DNA of 43,832 nucleotides from Candidatus Nomurabacteria bacterium (GCA_026395965.1 JAPLXS010000006.1:74851-118682); one strand, 5' to 3'. Shown: positions 1 through 9,681, counted from the stretch's first letter. Numbers and translations: made by a program. Notes: generated by a model not told the origin, from the sequence alone.

Positions 1-1269
1 CTTTCATACAAAACAAAAGCTGAGCTTGATGCATACATATTACAGCAAGAAGAAGCAAAAAAACGCGACCATAGAAAGATTGGCAAAGAATTGAAACTAT
101 TCACTCTTTCTGAACTTGTTGGAGCAGGTCTTCCACTATTACAACCAAAAGGTATGATTATCCGAAAAGAGATCGAAGATTATCTATGGGAATTGCATAA
201 AAACAATGGATACAGTCGTGTTTGGACACCTCATATAGCAAAACAAAACCTATACGAAACATCTGGTCATGCTGCCAAGTTTGGAGCTGAGCTTTTCAGA
301 GTAAAAGGTGGAGATGAAGAATTTTTTATGAAGCCCATGAATTGCCCACACCACATGCAAATCTTTGCTGATAATCAATTTTCATATCGTGATATGCCAG
401 TTCGATATTTTGAACCAGCAACTGTTTATCGTTATGAAAAAGCAGGACAACTCTCAGGACTTACTCGCGTACGTGCTATCACTCAAGATGACGGTCACCT
501 ATTTTGCCGAGTATCACAAATTGGCACTGAAGTAAGTACAATAGTTTCAATAATAAAATCTTTCTACACTACAATGGGAATGATGAATGGCTACTGGGTT
601 AGACTTTCTGTTCGCGGAGATGATAAAAGCAAATATCTTGGTACAGATGAAGTATGGGAAAAAGCAGAAAGCGCTCTTGAAATAGCAGCTAAAGAAAATG
701 AATTAAACTACAAAATAGGACGTGACGAAGCAGCTTTCTACGGACCAAAATTAGACTTTATGTTTAAAGATGCGATAGGACGTGAGTGGCAACTAGCTAC
801 AATTCAATGTGACTTCAATCTACCAGAGAGATTTGAATTAAAATTTATAAATGAGAGTGGAGTAGAAGAAAGACCAGTAGTAATACACCGTGCTATATCT
901 GGATCACTAGAGCGATTTATGGGAGTTATGATAGAACATTTTGCTGGAGCATTTCCACTATGGCTTTCCCCTGTCCAAGTTGTTGTCTTGCCTATTTCTG
1001 AGCACCAAAAAGAATACGGAGATAGTGTATTTAAAGCATTAAAAGATAGAGATATAAGAGTAGAAATTGATGATTCAAATGAATCACTAGGCAAAAGAAT
1101 ACGAAACGCAAAGATGAAAAAAGTTCCTTATGTTATAGTAATCGGTGATAAAGAAAAAGAATCTGGGCTTATAACAGTAGAAGGACGAACTGAAAAATTG
1201 GAAAATATTACAACCGAAGCTTTCTTGGAAAGACTTTCTGGTGAAATTAAAAATAAGACTTTGAATTAG
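1..1269 (+). CDS. thrS: Threonyl-tRNA synthetase, C-terminal part (5' truncated by window edge)
   Basis: Charges tRNA-Thr with threonine in the cytoplasm. The reading frame is open from base 1, so the gene starts outside the window; the TTG at 91 is only an internal leucine. The visible 422 residues hold the class II catalytic core and the anticodon-binding domain. Motif 1 is around RVWTPHIAK, the zinc-ligand segment is MNCPHHMQIF, motif 2 runs through RYEKAGQLSGLTRVR and motif 3 is IHRAISGSLERFMG. The C-terminal domain opens with WLSPVQVVVLPIS. The TGS and editing domains would lie upstream and cannot be judged. The gene converges on gyrB across a shared terminator. The family call is certain. 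Confidence 0.97.
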   Translation, partial: LSYKTKAELDAYILQQEEAKKRDHRKIGKELKLFTLSELVGAGLPLLQPKGMIIRKEIEDYLWELHKNNGYSRVWTPHIAKQNLYETSGHAAKFGAELFRVKGGDEEFFMKPMNCPHHMQIFADNQFSYRDMPVRYFEPATVYRYEKAGQLSGLTRVRAITQDDGHLFCRVSQIGTEVSTIVSIIKSFYTTMGMMNGYWVRLSVRGDDKSKYLGTDEVWEKAESALEIAAKENELNYKIGRDEAAFYGPKLDFMFKDAIGREWQLATIQCDFNLPERFELKFINESGVEERPVVIHRAISGSLERFMGVMIEHFAGAFPLWLSPVQVVVLPISEHQKEYGDSVFKALKDRDIRVEIDDSNESLGKRIRNAKMKKVPYVIVIGDKEKESGLITVEGRTEKLENITTEAFLERLSGEIKNKTLN

Positions 1270-1275
1270 GTAAAT

Positions 1276-1305
1276 AAAAAACCTCTCATAAGTGAGAGGT
1301 TTTTT
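1276..1305. terminator. Bidirectional intrinsic terminator between thrS and gyrB
   Basis: Eight-base-pair stem ACCTCTCA/TGAGAGGT (1281-1288 and 1293-1300) with a TAAG loop. It has an A-run on the left and a T-run on the right, so it can end both the plus-strand thrS and the minus-strand gyrB transcripts. Confidence 0.85.
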
Positions 1306-1319
1306 ATTTGTATTTTAGT

Positions 1320-1368
1320 AGTAATCAAACAAAATATATCTTTCCAAAAACTATTTTGTTTGATTACT
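1320..1368. repeat. Perfect 17-bp inverted repeat
   Basis: The arm at 1320-1336 (AGTAATCAAACAAAATA) is exactly complementary to the arm at 1352-1368, with a 15-nt loop. It sits in the convergent thrS/gyrB gap just beyond the terminator and before the gyrB stop. There is no flanking T-run, so it is not a classical terminator. It may protect an mRNA 3' end or be a small dispersed palindrome. Confidence 0.7.
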
Positions 1369-1379
1369 AATTCTCTAAA

Positions 1380-3476
1380 TTATATATCCAAGTTTGCCAT
1401 TTTGGCATGAGATTGAATGAAAGATTTACGAGGAGGAACTTCACTTCCCATAAGCATGTCTATAACTTTGTTTGCATTTTCTGCATCAATAACTGAAACT
1501 TGTTTTAGCACACGCTTGGTTGGATCCATAGTAGTTTCCCAAAGTTCTTCAGCATTCATTTCTCCGAGACCTTTATATCTCTGAATATGAATCTTGGAAG
1601 CGGCTTTTTTGCTTTTTACTTCTGTCTCCTCTTCTGTTTCTTCTTGTGCAACACCGTCTTCTTCATTTGCTGATTCGGCAAGAAGTTCGGCGAGAGATGC
1701 AGCATCATTACCCAAAAGCTTGTCTCTCTCTTCATCAGAATAAGCATACATTATTTCTTTACCTCTTTTAATTTTGAAAAGTGGTGGTTGAGCAATATAT
1801 ATATAACCTGCATCTATAATAGGACGGAAATATCTATACATAAGAGTCAAAATAAGTGTACGAATATGGGCCCCGTCCACGTCGGCATCGGTAGCAATGA
1901 TTATCTTATGATAACGCATTTTCTCAAGATCAAAAGTATCACCTATAGAAGTCCCCATAGCAATAACTAGATTTTTGATTTGTTCACTTCCGAGCATACG
2001 GTCTAGACGAGCACGCTCTACGTTTAGGATTTTACCGCGAAGAGGAAGTATGGCCTGAGTCTTTCTATCTCTACCCATCTTGGCTGTACCACCAGCGGAG
2101 TCTCCCTCTACTATAAATAGTTCAGCAGAAGTTGCATCACGAACCTGACAGTCTGAAAGCTTACCAGGAAGAGTCATACCTTCTAGTGCCCCCTTTCTCA
2201 AGATTGAATCTTTGGCTGCTTTAGCCGCCTTACGAGCACGTAAAGCAAGTAAAGATTTATTTATCATCATTTTAGCTTCATCTGGATTCTCTTCCAAGAA
2301 AGCTGAAAATGCTTCTCCAAAAACAGTTGCCACAGCTCCTTGAGCTTCAGTAGAACCTAGTTTTGCTTTTGTCTGACCTTCAAATTGAATTTCACGAAGC
2401 TTAACTGATATTACAGCTGTTAAACCTTCAAGAACATCATCTCCGGTAAATCCCCCATCTGCTTCTTTGATTAAGTTGTTTTTCTTGCCGTAAGTATTTA
2501 TGACACGAGTAAGAGCCATTTTAAATCCAGTTACATGAGTACCTCCTTCTGGAGTATGAATATTGTTGGCAAAAGGAATAATATCAGAACTGAAATTATC
2601 TACATACTGTAATGCAACTTCCACTCCAACATCATCAACTTCTTTTTCAACATAAAAAACACTAGGATGAATTGGCTTTTCGATTTTATTATAAAATTTA
2701 ACCAAAGATACTAACCCTCCTTCAAAATAAAATGTTGTAGACGGGATTTCAAGACCAAGCTCTTTGAACCAAAAAACTTCATCAGCATTACCCTTTCCTT
2801 TTCCACCTGTTAGTGGATCCCAGTCTCGTGCATCAAGTATCTCAATACGCAATCCTTTTACAAGGTATGCTTGCTGACGCAAATGATTTACTACTGTATC
2901 TAAATCAAATTTAACCTGTTTAAATATTTCTTCATCTGGTCTGAAAGTGATGATAGTTCCATGATTTTTAGAAGTTCCAACTTTTTTAACAGCTGCTTTT
3001 CTTTTACCTTGAGCATATTCTTGTATGTATTTACCACCATCTGTATGTACTTCTGCTTTTGTATAAATAGAAAGTGCATTTACAACAGATGCTCCCACTC
3101 CGTGAAGTCCTCCTGATACTTTATATCCACTATCATCTCCTCCAAACTTTCCTCCAGCATGGAGAGTAGTCATAACAGTTTCAAGTGCTGATACTTTTGT
3201 TTTAGGATGAATACCGACTGGGATTCCGCGTCCGTTATCTACAACTCTGACTGAATTATCTGGAAGAAGAACCACTTCAATATGATCACAATATCCTCCC
3301 ATCGCTTCATCGCGTGAGTTGTCGAAAATTTCCCAGATCAAATGGTGAAGCCCATCTATACCTGTAGAACCAATATACATTCCGGGACGACGACGAACTG
3401 GCTCAAGACCTTCGAGTACTGATATTTGTTCTGCTCCGTATTTACCTGTTGGTTTATTTTTTTCTTCTTTTGCCAT
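1380..3476 (-). CDS. gyrB: DNA gyrase subunit B
   Basis: ATPase subunit of the type II topoisomerase that introduces negative supercoils. At 698 residues it has the usual order: GHKL ATPase (EIFDNSRDEAMGG, DNGRGIPVG, GLHGVGASVVNALS), transducer, TOPRIM (VEGDSAGGTAKMGRD, then DADVDGAHI) and the C-terminal IQRYKGLGEMNAEELWETT tail. An acidic low-complexity insert rich in E lies just before that tail, around residue 610. Gyrase rather than ParE is favoured by overall similarity, but the paralogues are close. The start ATG is preceded directly by AGG, too close for a normal Shine-Dalgarno. It has its own extended -10 promoter about 115 bp upstream. Confidence 0.93.
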   Translation of the reverse strand: MAKEEKNKPTGKYGAEQISVLEGLEPVRRRPGMYIGSTGIDGLHHLIWEIFDNSRDEAMGGYCDHIEVVLLPDNSVRVVDNGRGIPVGIHPKTKVSALETVMTTLHAGGKFGGDDSGYKVSGGLHGVGASVVNALSIYTKAEVHTDGGKYIQEYAQGKRKAAVKKVGTSKNHGTIITFRPDEEIFKQVKFDLDTVVNHLRQQAYLVKGLRIEILDARDWDPLTGGKGKGNADEVFWFKELGLEIPSTTFYFEGGLVSLVKFYNKIEKPIHPSVFYVEKEVDDVGVEVALQYVDNFSSDIIPFANNIHTPEGGTHVTGFKMALTRVINTYGKKNNLIKEADGGFTGDDVLEGLTAVISVKLREIQFEGQTKAKLGSTEAQGAVATVFGEAFSAFLEENPDEAKMMINKSLLALRARKAAKAAKDSILRKGALEGMTLPGKLSDCQVRDATSAELFIVEGDSAGGTAKMGRDRKTQAILPLRGKILNVERARLDRMLGSEQIKNLVIAMGTSIGDTFDLEKMRYHKIIIATDADVDGAHIRTLILTLMYRYFRPIIDAGYIYIAQPPLFKIKRGKEIMYAYSDEERDKLLGNDAASLAELLAESANEEDGVAQEETEEETEVKSKKAASKIHIQRYKGLGEMNAEELWETTMDPTKRVLKQVSVIDAENANKVIDMLMGSEVPPRKSFIQSHAKMANLDI

Positions 3477-3591
3477 CCTGTTAAAAAATTTAATGATAAT
3501 GTTTAGTGATTCATTTTTTATTACAAATTTTGAGTGAAAATATGTAAAATTGATTCAAATTGCCCTTTTAGATAAGACAATTACTCTATTT

Positions 3592-3600
3592 ATTATATCA
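3592..3600 (-). promoter_or_regulatory. Extended -10 promoter for gyrB
   Basis: On the minus strand the sequence reads TGATATAAT, a TGn extension joined to a perfect -10 hexamer. No good -35 is visible. It lies in the 183-bp gap between pheT and gyrB and predicts a leader of roughly 110 nt. Confidence 0.6.
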
Positions 3601-3640
3601 AAATATAAACCAAAATACTAATATTTTTTCTAGGAAGTAA

Positions 3641-3660
3641 CCTTATATTTAAAGGGTTTT
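3641..3660. repeat. 20-nt repeat shared with 32888-32907
   Basis: The segment at the very end of pheT, including the last base of its stop codon, recurs exactly but in opposite orientation at 32888-32907 upstream of the 23S promoter. The unit is AAAACCCTTTAAATATAAGG. Its function is not evident; it is weakly self-complementary (CCTT/AAGG). Confidence 0.6.
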
Positions 3661-5483
3661 TATCTAACTTCAAAACCAAGAGATACTATTTTATCAGTTA
3701 TATTAGACATGATTGTATTTACATCCTCCTCTACTAGAGTTCTGTCGTATGATTGGAATACTAAACGATAAGCAAAAGAAGTTCTGCCTCCCTTTGTAAA
3801 ACTATCAAACAATACTGGCTCACCAACCAAAAGTTCAGTTCCAAAACTATTGTAAACATTTATAAGAACCTGTGGTGCTGTGCCTTCTGGTACCCATACA
3901 GCAATATCTCGAGTCATAAATGGATATATTGACCAGTTTTTAAATATTTGTGGTACAAATTTTTCATTTGTTTCATTTTGAGTTATTGATTCTTTGGAGT
4001 GAAAATCTGAAGATTTTAAAATTATATTATCTAAACTAGAAATATATTCATCTAGAGTTACTTCAATAACATTTTTCTTATCTCCGTAAGCTACATGAAT
4101 TTCTTCTCCGTCATCTTTAAATATCTTTCCAATTTCAAAAACTTTTATTTCATTTGTGCCAAGTAGCGGCATATTTTTCTGATTGAGTAATATACTTTCT
4201 TTTAGCCCTTCAGAAAGACTTGTTCTTAAAAAATTTTTATCTGAAGCCGCAGCTAAAATTTCCAAATCTCCACTATCTCTAAAAACATAAGTCATAACTT
4301 CCTTATATCCATCTTGTACTAGTTTTTTCTTTGCTGTAAATATTTTATCCCAATCAGAGTCATCTTCTCCTTCAAATTTTATCTCTGGGACTAGAGGAAC
4401 AATCTTTTCGTAACCATAAGCACGCCCTATCTCCTCTACAAAATTATGAGAACCAACTAGATCTAGTCTCATAGGAGGTATAGTAATATTCCAAGAATTA
4501 TTTATATTTTCAAATTTATAATTATAATTTTTTAATATTTTTTCTATTTCAATATCTGAGATATCCAATCCCAATATTTTTGAAATATAATGTGATTCGA
4601 AAGATACAGTAGTTTCTTTTTGGGGATTTGGATACAAATCAATAATATCTTCAAAAGATGCCTCTGGACATAACTCCATGATCAAGCTTGATATCTCACT
4701 CATCGCGAATTCACAAAGAGTTGAAGATAGATCATTCTCATACCTCTTGGATGCATCGGTCTGTATACCAAGTCTACGAGCAGTCCTGCGTACTGGAATA
4801 GGATCAAAACTAGCTACTTCTATTAAAATATTTGTGGTCAAAGGAGATATGCCAGAATCTAAACCACCCTTTACGCCTGCTAGAGCCAAGTTTTTAGTTC
4901 CATCGGTTATCATCATATCTGTATCTTTTAATGCAACAGAAATTTTTTCTGAACCTACAAGCTGAAAACTTTCACCCTCTTTTGCATTTTTTACAATAAT
5001 TCTTTCATAGGACAATTGCTTTAAATCAAATGCATGTATAGGTTGACCGGAATCAAACATAACTATATTTGTAGCATCTACTATGTTGTTTATACTTCTC
5101 TGCCCAATCGAGGCAAGATATTCAACCATCCACTTCGGTGATGGTTCTACTTTTATATCTCGAATAATTCTTCCCATATAACGACGACAGTTTGGAGTTT
5201 GTATATCTATTTTTAAATCAGTTCCAATTGATTTCGGTATTTTGTATTCTGGTAATTTAAAACTGATACCGAGCAATCCTGCTATTTCACGAGCTACACC
5301 CATATGTGAGAGTAAATCATGAGCTCTGTCTGGTAAAATTTTTAAATCGTAAACAGTATCACCATTTGGTAATTTTTCTATATCTTCTATCTCACAAAGT
5401 TTAAATGTTAAAAGACTAGCAATCTCGTCTTCGCTTGGAATATCTGCAATATATGATTTTAACCAATTATAGGAAATGAGCAT
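3660..5483 (-). CDS. pheT: Phenylalanyl-tRNA synthetase beta subunit, short form
   Basis: Beta chain of the heterotetrameric PheRS that charges tRNA-Phe. It is only 607 residues against about 790-800 in most bacteria. The N-terminus starts correctly (MLISYNWLKSYI), but after FKLCEIEDIEKL it goes straight to DLKILPDRAHDLLSHMGVAREIAG, so the OB-fold tRNA-binding domain (B2) is absent. B3/B4, the B5 domain (PPMRLDLVGSHNFVEEIGRAYGYEKI) and the C-terminal FDX-ACB domain (FMTRDIAVWVPE to the end) are present. The B6/B7 part is trimmed after KVFEIGKIF. It lies 4 nt downstream of pheS. Function is secure; the reduction is real because the frame is continuous. Confidence 0.95.
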   Translation of the reverse strand: MLISYNWLKSYIADIPSEDEIASLLTFKLCEIEDIEKLPNGDTVYDLKILPDRAHDLLSHMGVAREIAGLLGISFKLPEYKIPKSIGTDLKIDIQTPNCRRYMGRIIRDIKVEPSPKWMVEYLASIGQRSINNIVDATNIVMFDSGQPIHAFDLKQLSYERIIVKNAKEGESFQLVGSEKISVALKDTDMMITDGTKNLALAGVKGGLDSGISPLTTNILIEVASFDPIPVRRTARRLGIQTDASKRYENDLSSTLCEFAMSEISSLIMELCPEASFEDIIDLYPNPQKETTVSFESHYISKILGLDISDIEIEKILKNYNYKFENINNSWNITIPPMRLDLVGSHNFVEEIGRAYGYEKIVPLVPEIKFEGEDDSDWDKIFTAKKKLVQDGYKEVMTYVFRDSGDLEILAAASDKNFLRTSLSEGLKESILLNQKNMPLLGTNEIKVFEIGKIFKDDGEEIHVAYGDKKNVIEVTLDEYISSLDNIILKSSDFHSKESITQNETNEKFVPQIFKNWSIYPFMTRDIAVWVPEGTAPQVLINVYNSFGTELLVGEPVLFDSFTKGGRTSFAYRLVFQSYDRTLVEEDVNTIMSNITDKIVSLGFEVR

Positions 5484-5487
5484 AAAA

Positions 5488-6201
5488 TTAGAATTGATTT
5501 AGTCTTAAGTCACCTTGATAAACGAGCCTAATGTCTGGGATTTTATATTTCATCATCATCAATCTGTCTAATCCTACTCCAAAAGCAAATCCTTGATATT
5601 TTTTACCGTCGATACCGCAATTTTCTAGAACTTTAGGGTGGACCATACCTGCACCCAATAACTCAAACCACTTCTCACCTTTTTTTAAGTCAATCTCAAA
5701 ACCAGGTTCTACGAAAGGAAAAAAACTAGGACGAAGTCGAATCTCTATATCGTCAGCTGCAAAAAACCTCTTGAAAAATTCAAATAAAATTCCTTTCATA
5801 TGAGCTACAGAAATATCTTCTCCAATCATAAGACATTCAATCTGATGAAATTGCATTTCATGCCCTGAATCAGTAGACTCGTTGCGAAATACTTTACCAG
5901 GAGAAACAATAGCAAAAGGTGGTTGACCTCCGGAGCGTACTAGATTTTCCATAAATCTTATTTGTGTATTTGAAGTATGAGTACGAAGAACGAAACCTTC
6001 TTTACCTTTTATAAAAAAAGTATCTTGCATGTCACGAGCTGGATGGTCTTTGGGAACATTGAGTGCGTCAAAGTTATGCCATTCGTCTTCTATTTCTGGA
6101 CCAACTTCTACAACAAAACCTAAATCTTTAAAGATAGAGACTGCTTCGTTTATAGTCAAAGTTAATGGGTGTAAACTTCCTTTTGGGTATGTGTCTTTCA
6201 T
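5488..6201 (-). CDS. pheS: Phenylalanyl-tRNA synthetase alpha subunit lacking the N-terminal coiled coil
   Basis: Catalytic subunit of PheRS. Motif 1 (GPEIEDEWHNFDALNVP), motif 2 (VFRNESTDSGHEMQFHQIE) and motif 3 (GFAFGVGLDRLMMMKYKIPD) are all intact. At 237 residues it is about 100 short of the usual form: the N-terminal antiparallel coiled coil that contacts the tRNA is missing. An in-frame stop lies seven codons upstream of the ATG, so no longer form can be translated here. It is the first gene of pheST and follows the helicase gene by 66 bp. Confidence 0.96.
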   Translation of the reverse strand: MKDTYPKGSLHPLTLTINEAVSIFKDLGFVVEVGPEIEDEWHNFDALNVPKDHPARDMQDTFFIKGKEGFVLRTHTSNTQIRFMENLVRSGGQPPFAIVSPGKVFRNESTDSGHEMQFHQIECLMIGEDISVAHMKGILFEFFKRFFAADDIEIRLRPSFFPFVEPGFEIDLKKGEKWFELLGAGMVHPKVLENCGIDGKKYQGFAFGVGLDRLMMMKYKIPDIRLVYQGDLRLNQF

Positions 6202-6267
6202 TTTTATCTTGGCCTTAAATTAAAATTATTCTCCAGTAATATTAGCACAAAAATGACTTTATTTGAA

Positions 6268-9200
6268 TTATATTTTTCCTGCCAATAGGTCCTCCTCAAA
6301 CTGATTTATTCCCTTTAAAGTCTTTGGATACTTGTCTATATTGACGAAATCTAGGTTATTAATCTTATTAAAGATTATTTCTATTAGCTTCCTAGTTCTC
6401 GCAACTTCTTCGTCGGTAAATTCAATTTGTTTTTCGTTTATAGAAGTTGCTCCATTGTATATTTCTGGCTCAACAAATATAAAAATACCATTATTCATTT
6501 TATAGTTTTTATAATTTTTAGAATTTTCTATTAACAATTTATAAAAAATAATTTGGTTTTTATAACTCCATTCTTTTATTTTATCTTTCTCATCTTTATT
6601 TTTTTCAGCAATAGCTTTGCCTGTTTTAAAATCAAATACATCTACAATATTACCGTCTAGAATTCGAAGTAAATCTATTTTACCAGTTATGTGTGCTTTA
6701 TCTAAAACTACTCCCTCTTTTCCAAAATCTACTTCTGTTTTATCTGTTGGAAGTATTTCTTTTAACTTAATATCATAAAAAATAGAAAGTGCTTCTTTGC
6801 CTCTAGCAAGATATTTTTCCATTTCCATCTCACTTATTCTTTTTCTCTTAAAATCATTTTCAAATAGATTTATAAATTCTTCTTTACTTGGCAATATCCC
6901 CTTTTCTTTATATTTTATAATACAAAGCTCTATAGACTTGTGAATAGAGGAACCAAAAATATTTGAAATACTCATAGGCTGTGGAAAACGAATAAGATTC
7001 TGCTCAAAAAAAGTCTTTGGACCCTCTCCGTAATAAATATTTAAATAATTATTAAAATGAGAAACACTGAGCTTGTAATTCTCAACGAGGGGTGCCAAAA
7101 ATGCCTTTTCACTTTCTATATAGACTTTATCAGTATAGTTTGGTGTTGTGGTTTCAAGTATTGAACTAGTATTTAAATCTTCGTCTTGATTATCTTTTGA
7201 ATCCAAAACTAAATTATTGTTTAAAAATTTAACTTCTACTGACTCACCTCCATCATCTTTAAATAAATAAGTTGAAAGATATAGATTTTTTTTGGCTCTT
7301 GTGAGAGCCACATAAAATAGCCTCAAATCATCGTCTGATTCGTCGCTAGATAGGTCTATAGGGAGATTTTCTGGTAAACGTATCTTATTTCTCATTCCTC
7401 CTTTTGACCAGTTCTCATCCTGACAAGACAAAAGAAAAACTGTTTCGAATTCTAGACCTTTTGACTTATGAGCAGACATCAACTGAACTGCATTTTCTGC
7501 TCCCGTAAAGGGGCTTGTGTCGTTTAAAAGAATATGACTACTTTCATGAATCTCTACAAATTTTACTAAGTCGGAAACTTTCAATAAACTATTTAGACTA
7601 TGACCTCGGAGCGCACCAATGAAAAACTTTAAACCAGAAAGAAATCTAAGATATTCGGGTTTATTTTTTTCTAACTTTTCTTTACTAAAATAATAATCTT
7701 TATATGGACTAATAAATTTATCTACATTATTATTTTCTGTTTCTTCAAACTCATCATCAGTAAGTTTCAAATCACTCTTGCCTATCAAACTTTCAAGAAC
7801 ATACTCAACAGGCTCATATTTTGATCTTGCCGACATCTCTATAAAGAATTCTGCAATCTTTACAACCTTCTCATCTTTATAATCAAGCATCACAGAAAGC
7901 CAAGATGTATCTAGAGATTTATCATCTCGTTTTGTTTTAGCTAAAAGTGAAATATCCCATATTGTTTTATATGATAAACCCCAAAATGGATATGAAAGAA
8001 TTTCCGGCATTAGACTATCTCCGGAATAAGGAGACTCACTTTCCATGATATTTAAATATTTACACATAGTAATGAGCTGATGAATATGCGGCGTAGCAAG
8101 AACATTTTGCTCTTTCTCGTAAACAATAGGCACACTAAAATAGTGCATAAAAGGAACTAGATTTTCGAGTTCTCTATGTTTACGAGATATTACAGCTATA
8201 TCTTTTGGATTATGCCCTTCTTTTATTAGATTTTTTATTTTAAGAGCAATATTGTGGTACTGGTGTTCCTTTGTTTTATATTTTAATTTTTTTATTTCCC
8301 CAGTGTAATTTTTATTTTCATCACCACTTGATATCAACTTTTTATTTATACCTTCAATAATATCTTCCAATCTATTTGAACCTGTAACTATTATAGTACG
8401 AGCTAAATCTAAAATATTTTGACCTGAGCGGTAATTTTCAGTCATAACTATTATTTTCACACTCTCATATACCAAATGAAAATCTTTTATATTTGAAATA
8501 TCTGCACCTTGAAAACGATAGATAGCCTGATCGTCGTCACCCACTACCATTATATTTGGTTTCTTTTCATTTACAGGATTGTCAGTTAGTAGTCTTATCA
8601 GTCTTATTTGGGCATCATTTGTATCTTGAAATTCATCCACCATAGTATATAAAAACTGCTCTTGAAGCTCTGCTTTAAGATTTTCATTTTTCCTTATGGC
8701 TTCTATGACTTCAAGTATCATATCGTCATAATCAAAGTAACCACGTTCAAATAACATATCTTTATATTTACTATATATAAAGCCGAGATTTTCTAACTTT
8801 TCTCCAGCTTCAAAAGATTTCAAAACTATATTTTCATTTGTACCTGTTGTGTATTTTTTCTTCCATTCCCCTATCGGTCCTGTTTTATTTTCTGATACAG
8901 ATTCTTCCAAGGCTTTCTTTAATGAAGATATCAGGTAACCAGATATTGGTTTAAAATAATCTGAGGGAAAAGAACTCGTGTCTATATTTTCCCACTGTGT
9001 TATCATCTTTTTTATTTCGGGGAAAATTTTTGTAGATAGTCTATCTTTAAAAACCATAGATAAAGATGAATTTATGTTTTCTAAAGTAATTTTATTATTA
9101 CTAATAATTAAATCAAATTCTTTTGGAGTTATGCCTGCTTTTTTTATTTGTGAAATTCTAGATAATATATCTTTTAGAAATACATATCCTTCATTTATAT

Positions 9201-9633
9201 GAAAACTAGAATACGGATTTTTATGATCTAGTGATTTTAAAATTTCTGTTATTATTTCTCTCTGAATAAGCTCATCTGCTGGAGAGAGTCTGGCGTGACT
9301 AAAAAAATACTCTGGATAGCGACTTATTATATTTGTTCCAAAAGCATGGAAGGTGAAAATATTTACTTTGTATGCCTCCACTCCTATCATTGTTTTTAGG
9401 CGATTTAGCATATTTATAGCTCCAGCTTCTGTGAAAGTAAGACACAGTATTCCATGAGGAGGAGTATCTGTTTGTTTTAAGATGTTTGCAACCCGCAATG
9501 ACAATATCTGAGTCTTTCCACTTCCAGGGCCAGCCACGACCATTACAGGACCATCTATAGTGTCCACAGCTTCTTTTTGTGCTTTGTTTAGATTCTTATG
9601 GGCTTTTTCGAAATCAAGTAATATATCGCTCAT
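6268..9633 (-). CDS. UvrD/AddA-like superfamily 1 helicase with C-terminal PD-(D/E)XK nuclease
   Basis: ATP-driven 3'-5' DNA helicase probably used in double-strand break processing. At 1121 residues it is longer than UvrD/PcrA (about 720). Helicase motifs are the Walker A AGPGSGKT (near 34-41), Walker B MVDEFQDTND, motif III VVGDDDQAIYRFQGAD, motif IV TENYRSGQNIL, motif V MSAHKSKGLEFE and motif VI LFYVALTRAKKNLYLS. The C-terminal third carries a RecB-type nuclease signature, GKID (984-987) and DFKTGK (1001-1006), with a QxxxY-like helix after it. No AddB or RecC partner is visible nearby. It could equally be annotated as AddA-like or as an ATP-dependent helicase/nuclease. Confidence 0.9.
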   Translation of the reverse strand: MSDILLDFEKAHKNLNKAQKEAVDTIDGPVMVVAGPGSGKTQILSLRVANILKQTDTPPHGILCLTFTEAGAINMLNRLKTMIGVEAYKVNIFTFHAFGTNIISRYPEYFFSHARLSPADELIQREIITEILKSLDHKNPYSSFHINEGYVFLKDILSRISQIKKAGITPKEFDLIISNNKITLENINSSLSMVFKDRLSTKIFPEIKKMITQWENIDTSSFPSDYFKPISGYLISSLKKALEESVSENKTGPIGEWKKKYTTGTNENIVLKSFEAGEKLENLGFIYSKYKDMLFERGYFDYDDMILEVIEAIRKNENLKAELQEQFLYTMVDEFQDTNDAQIRLIRLLTDNPVNEKKPNIMVVGDDDQAIYRFQGADISNIKDFHLVYESVKIIVMTENYRSGQNILDLARTIIVTGSNRLEDIIEGINKKLISSGDENKNYTGEIKKLKYKTKEHQYHNIALKIKNLIKEGHNPKDIAVISRKHRELENLVPFMHYFSVPIVYEKEQNVLATPHIHQLITMCKYLNIMESESPYSGDSLMPEILSYPFWGLSYKTIWDISLLAKTKRDDKSLDTSWLSVMLDYKDEKVVKIAEFFIEMSARSKYEPVEYVLESLIGKSDLKLTDDEFEETENNNVDKFISPYKDYYFSKEKLEKNKPEYLRFLSGLKFFIGALRGHSLNSLLKVSDLVKFVEIHESSHILLNDTSPFTGAENAVQLMSAHKSKGLEFETVFLLSCQDENWSKGGMRNKIRLPENLPIDLSSDESDDDLRLFYVALTRAKKNLYLSTYLFKDDGGESVEVKFLNNNLVLDSKDNQDEDLNTSSILETTTPNYTDKVYIESEKAFLAPLVENYKLSVSHFNNYLNIYYGEGPKTFFEQNLIRFPQPMSISNIFGSSIHKSIELCIIKYKEKGILPSKEEFINLFENDFKRKRISEMEMEKYLARGKEALSIFYDIKLKEILPTDKTEVDFGKEGVVLDKAHITGKIDLLRILDGNIVDVFDFKTGKAIAEKNKDEKDKIKEWSYKNQIIFYKLLIENSKNYKNYKMNNGIFIFVEPEIYNGATSINEKQIEFTDEEVARTRKLIEIIFNKINNLDFVNIDKYPKTLKGINQFEEDLLAGKI

Positions 9634-9681
9634 TTTTTTATAATTTAATGCTCCATTAATGTTTACGTAGGTATTATATCA

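Noticed and set aside
1788-1970. Open frame antisense to gyrB
   Set aside because: It lies opposite the conserved TOPRIM region and has no features of its own; the same holds for other antisense frames in housekeeping genes.
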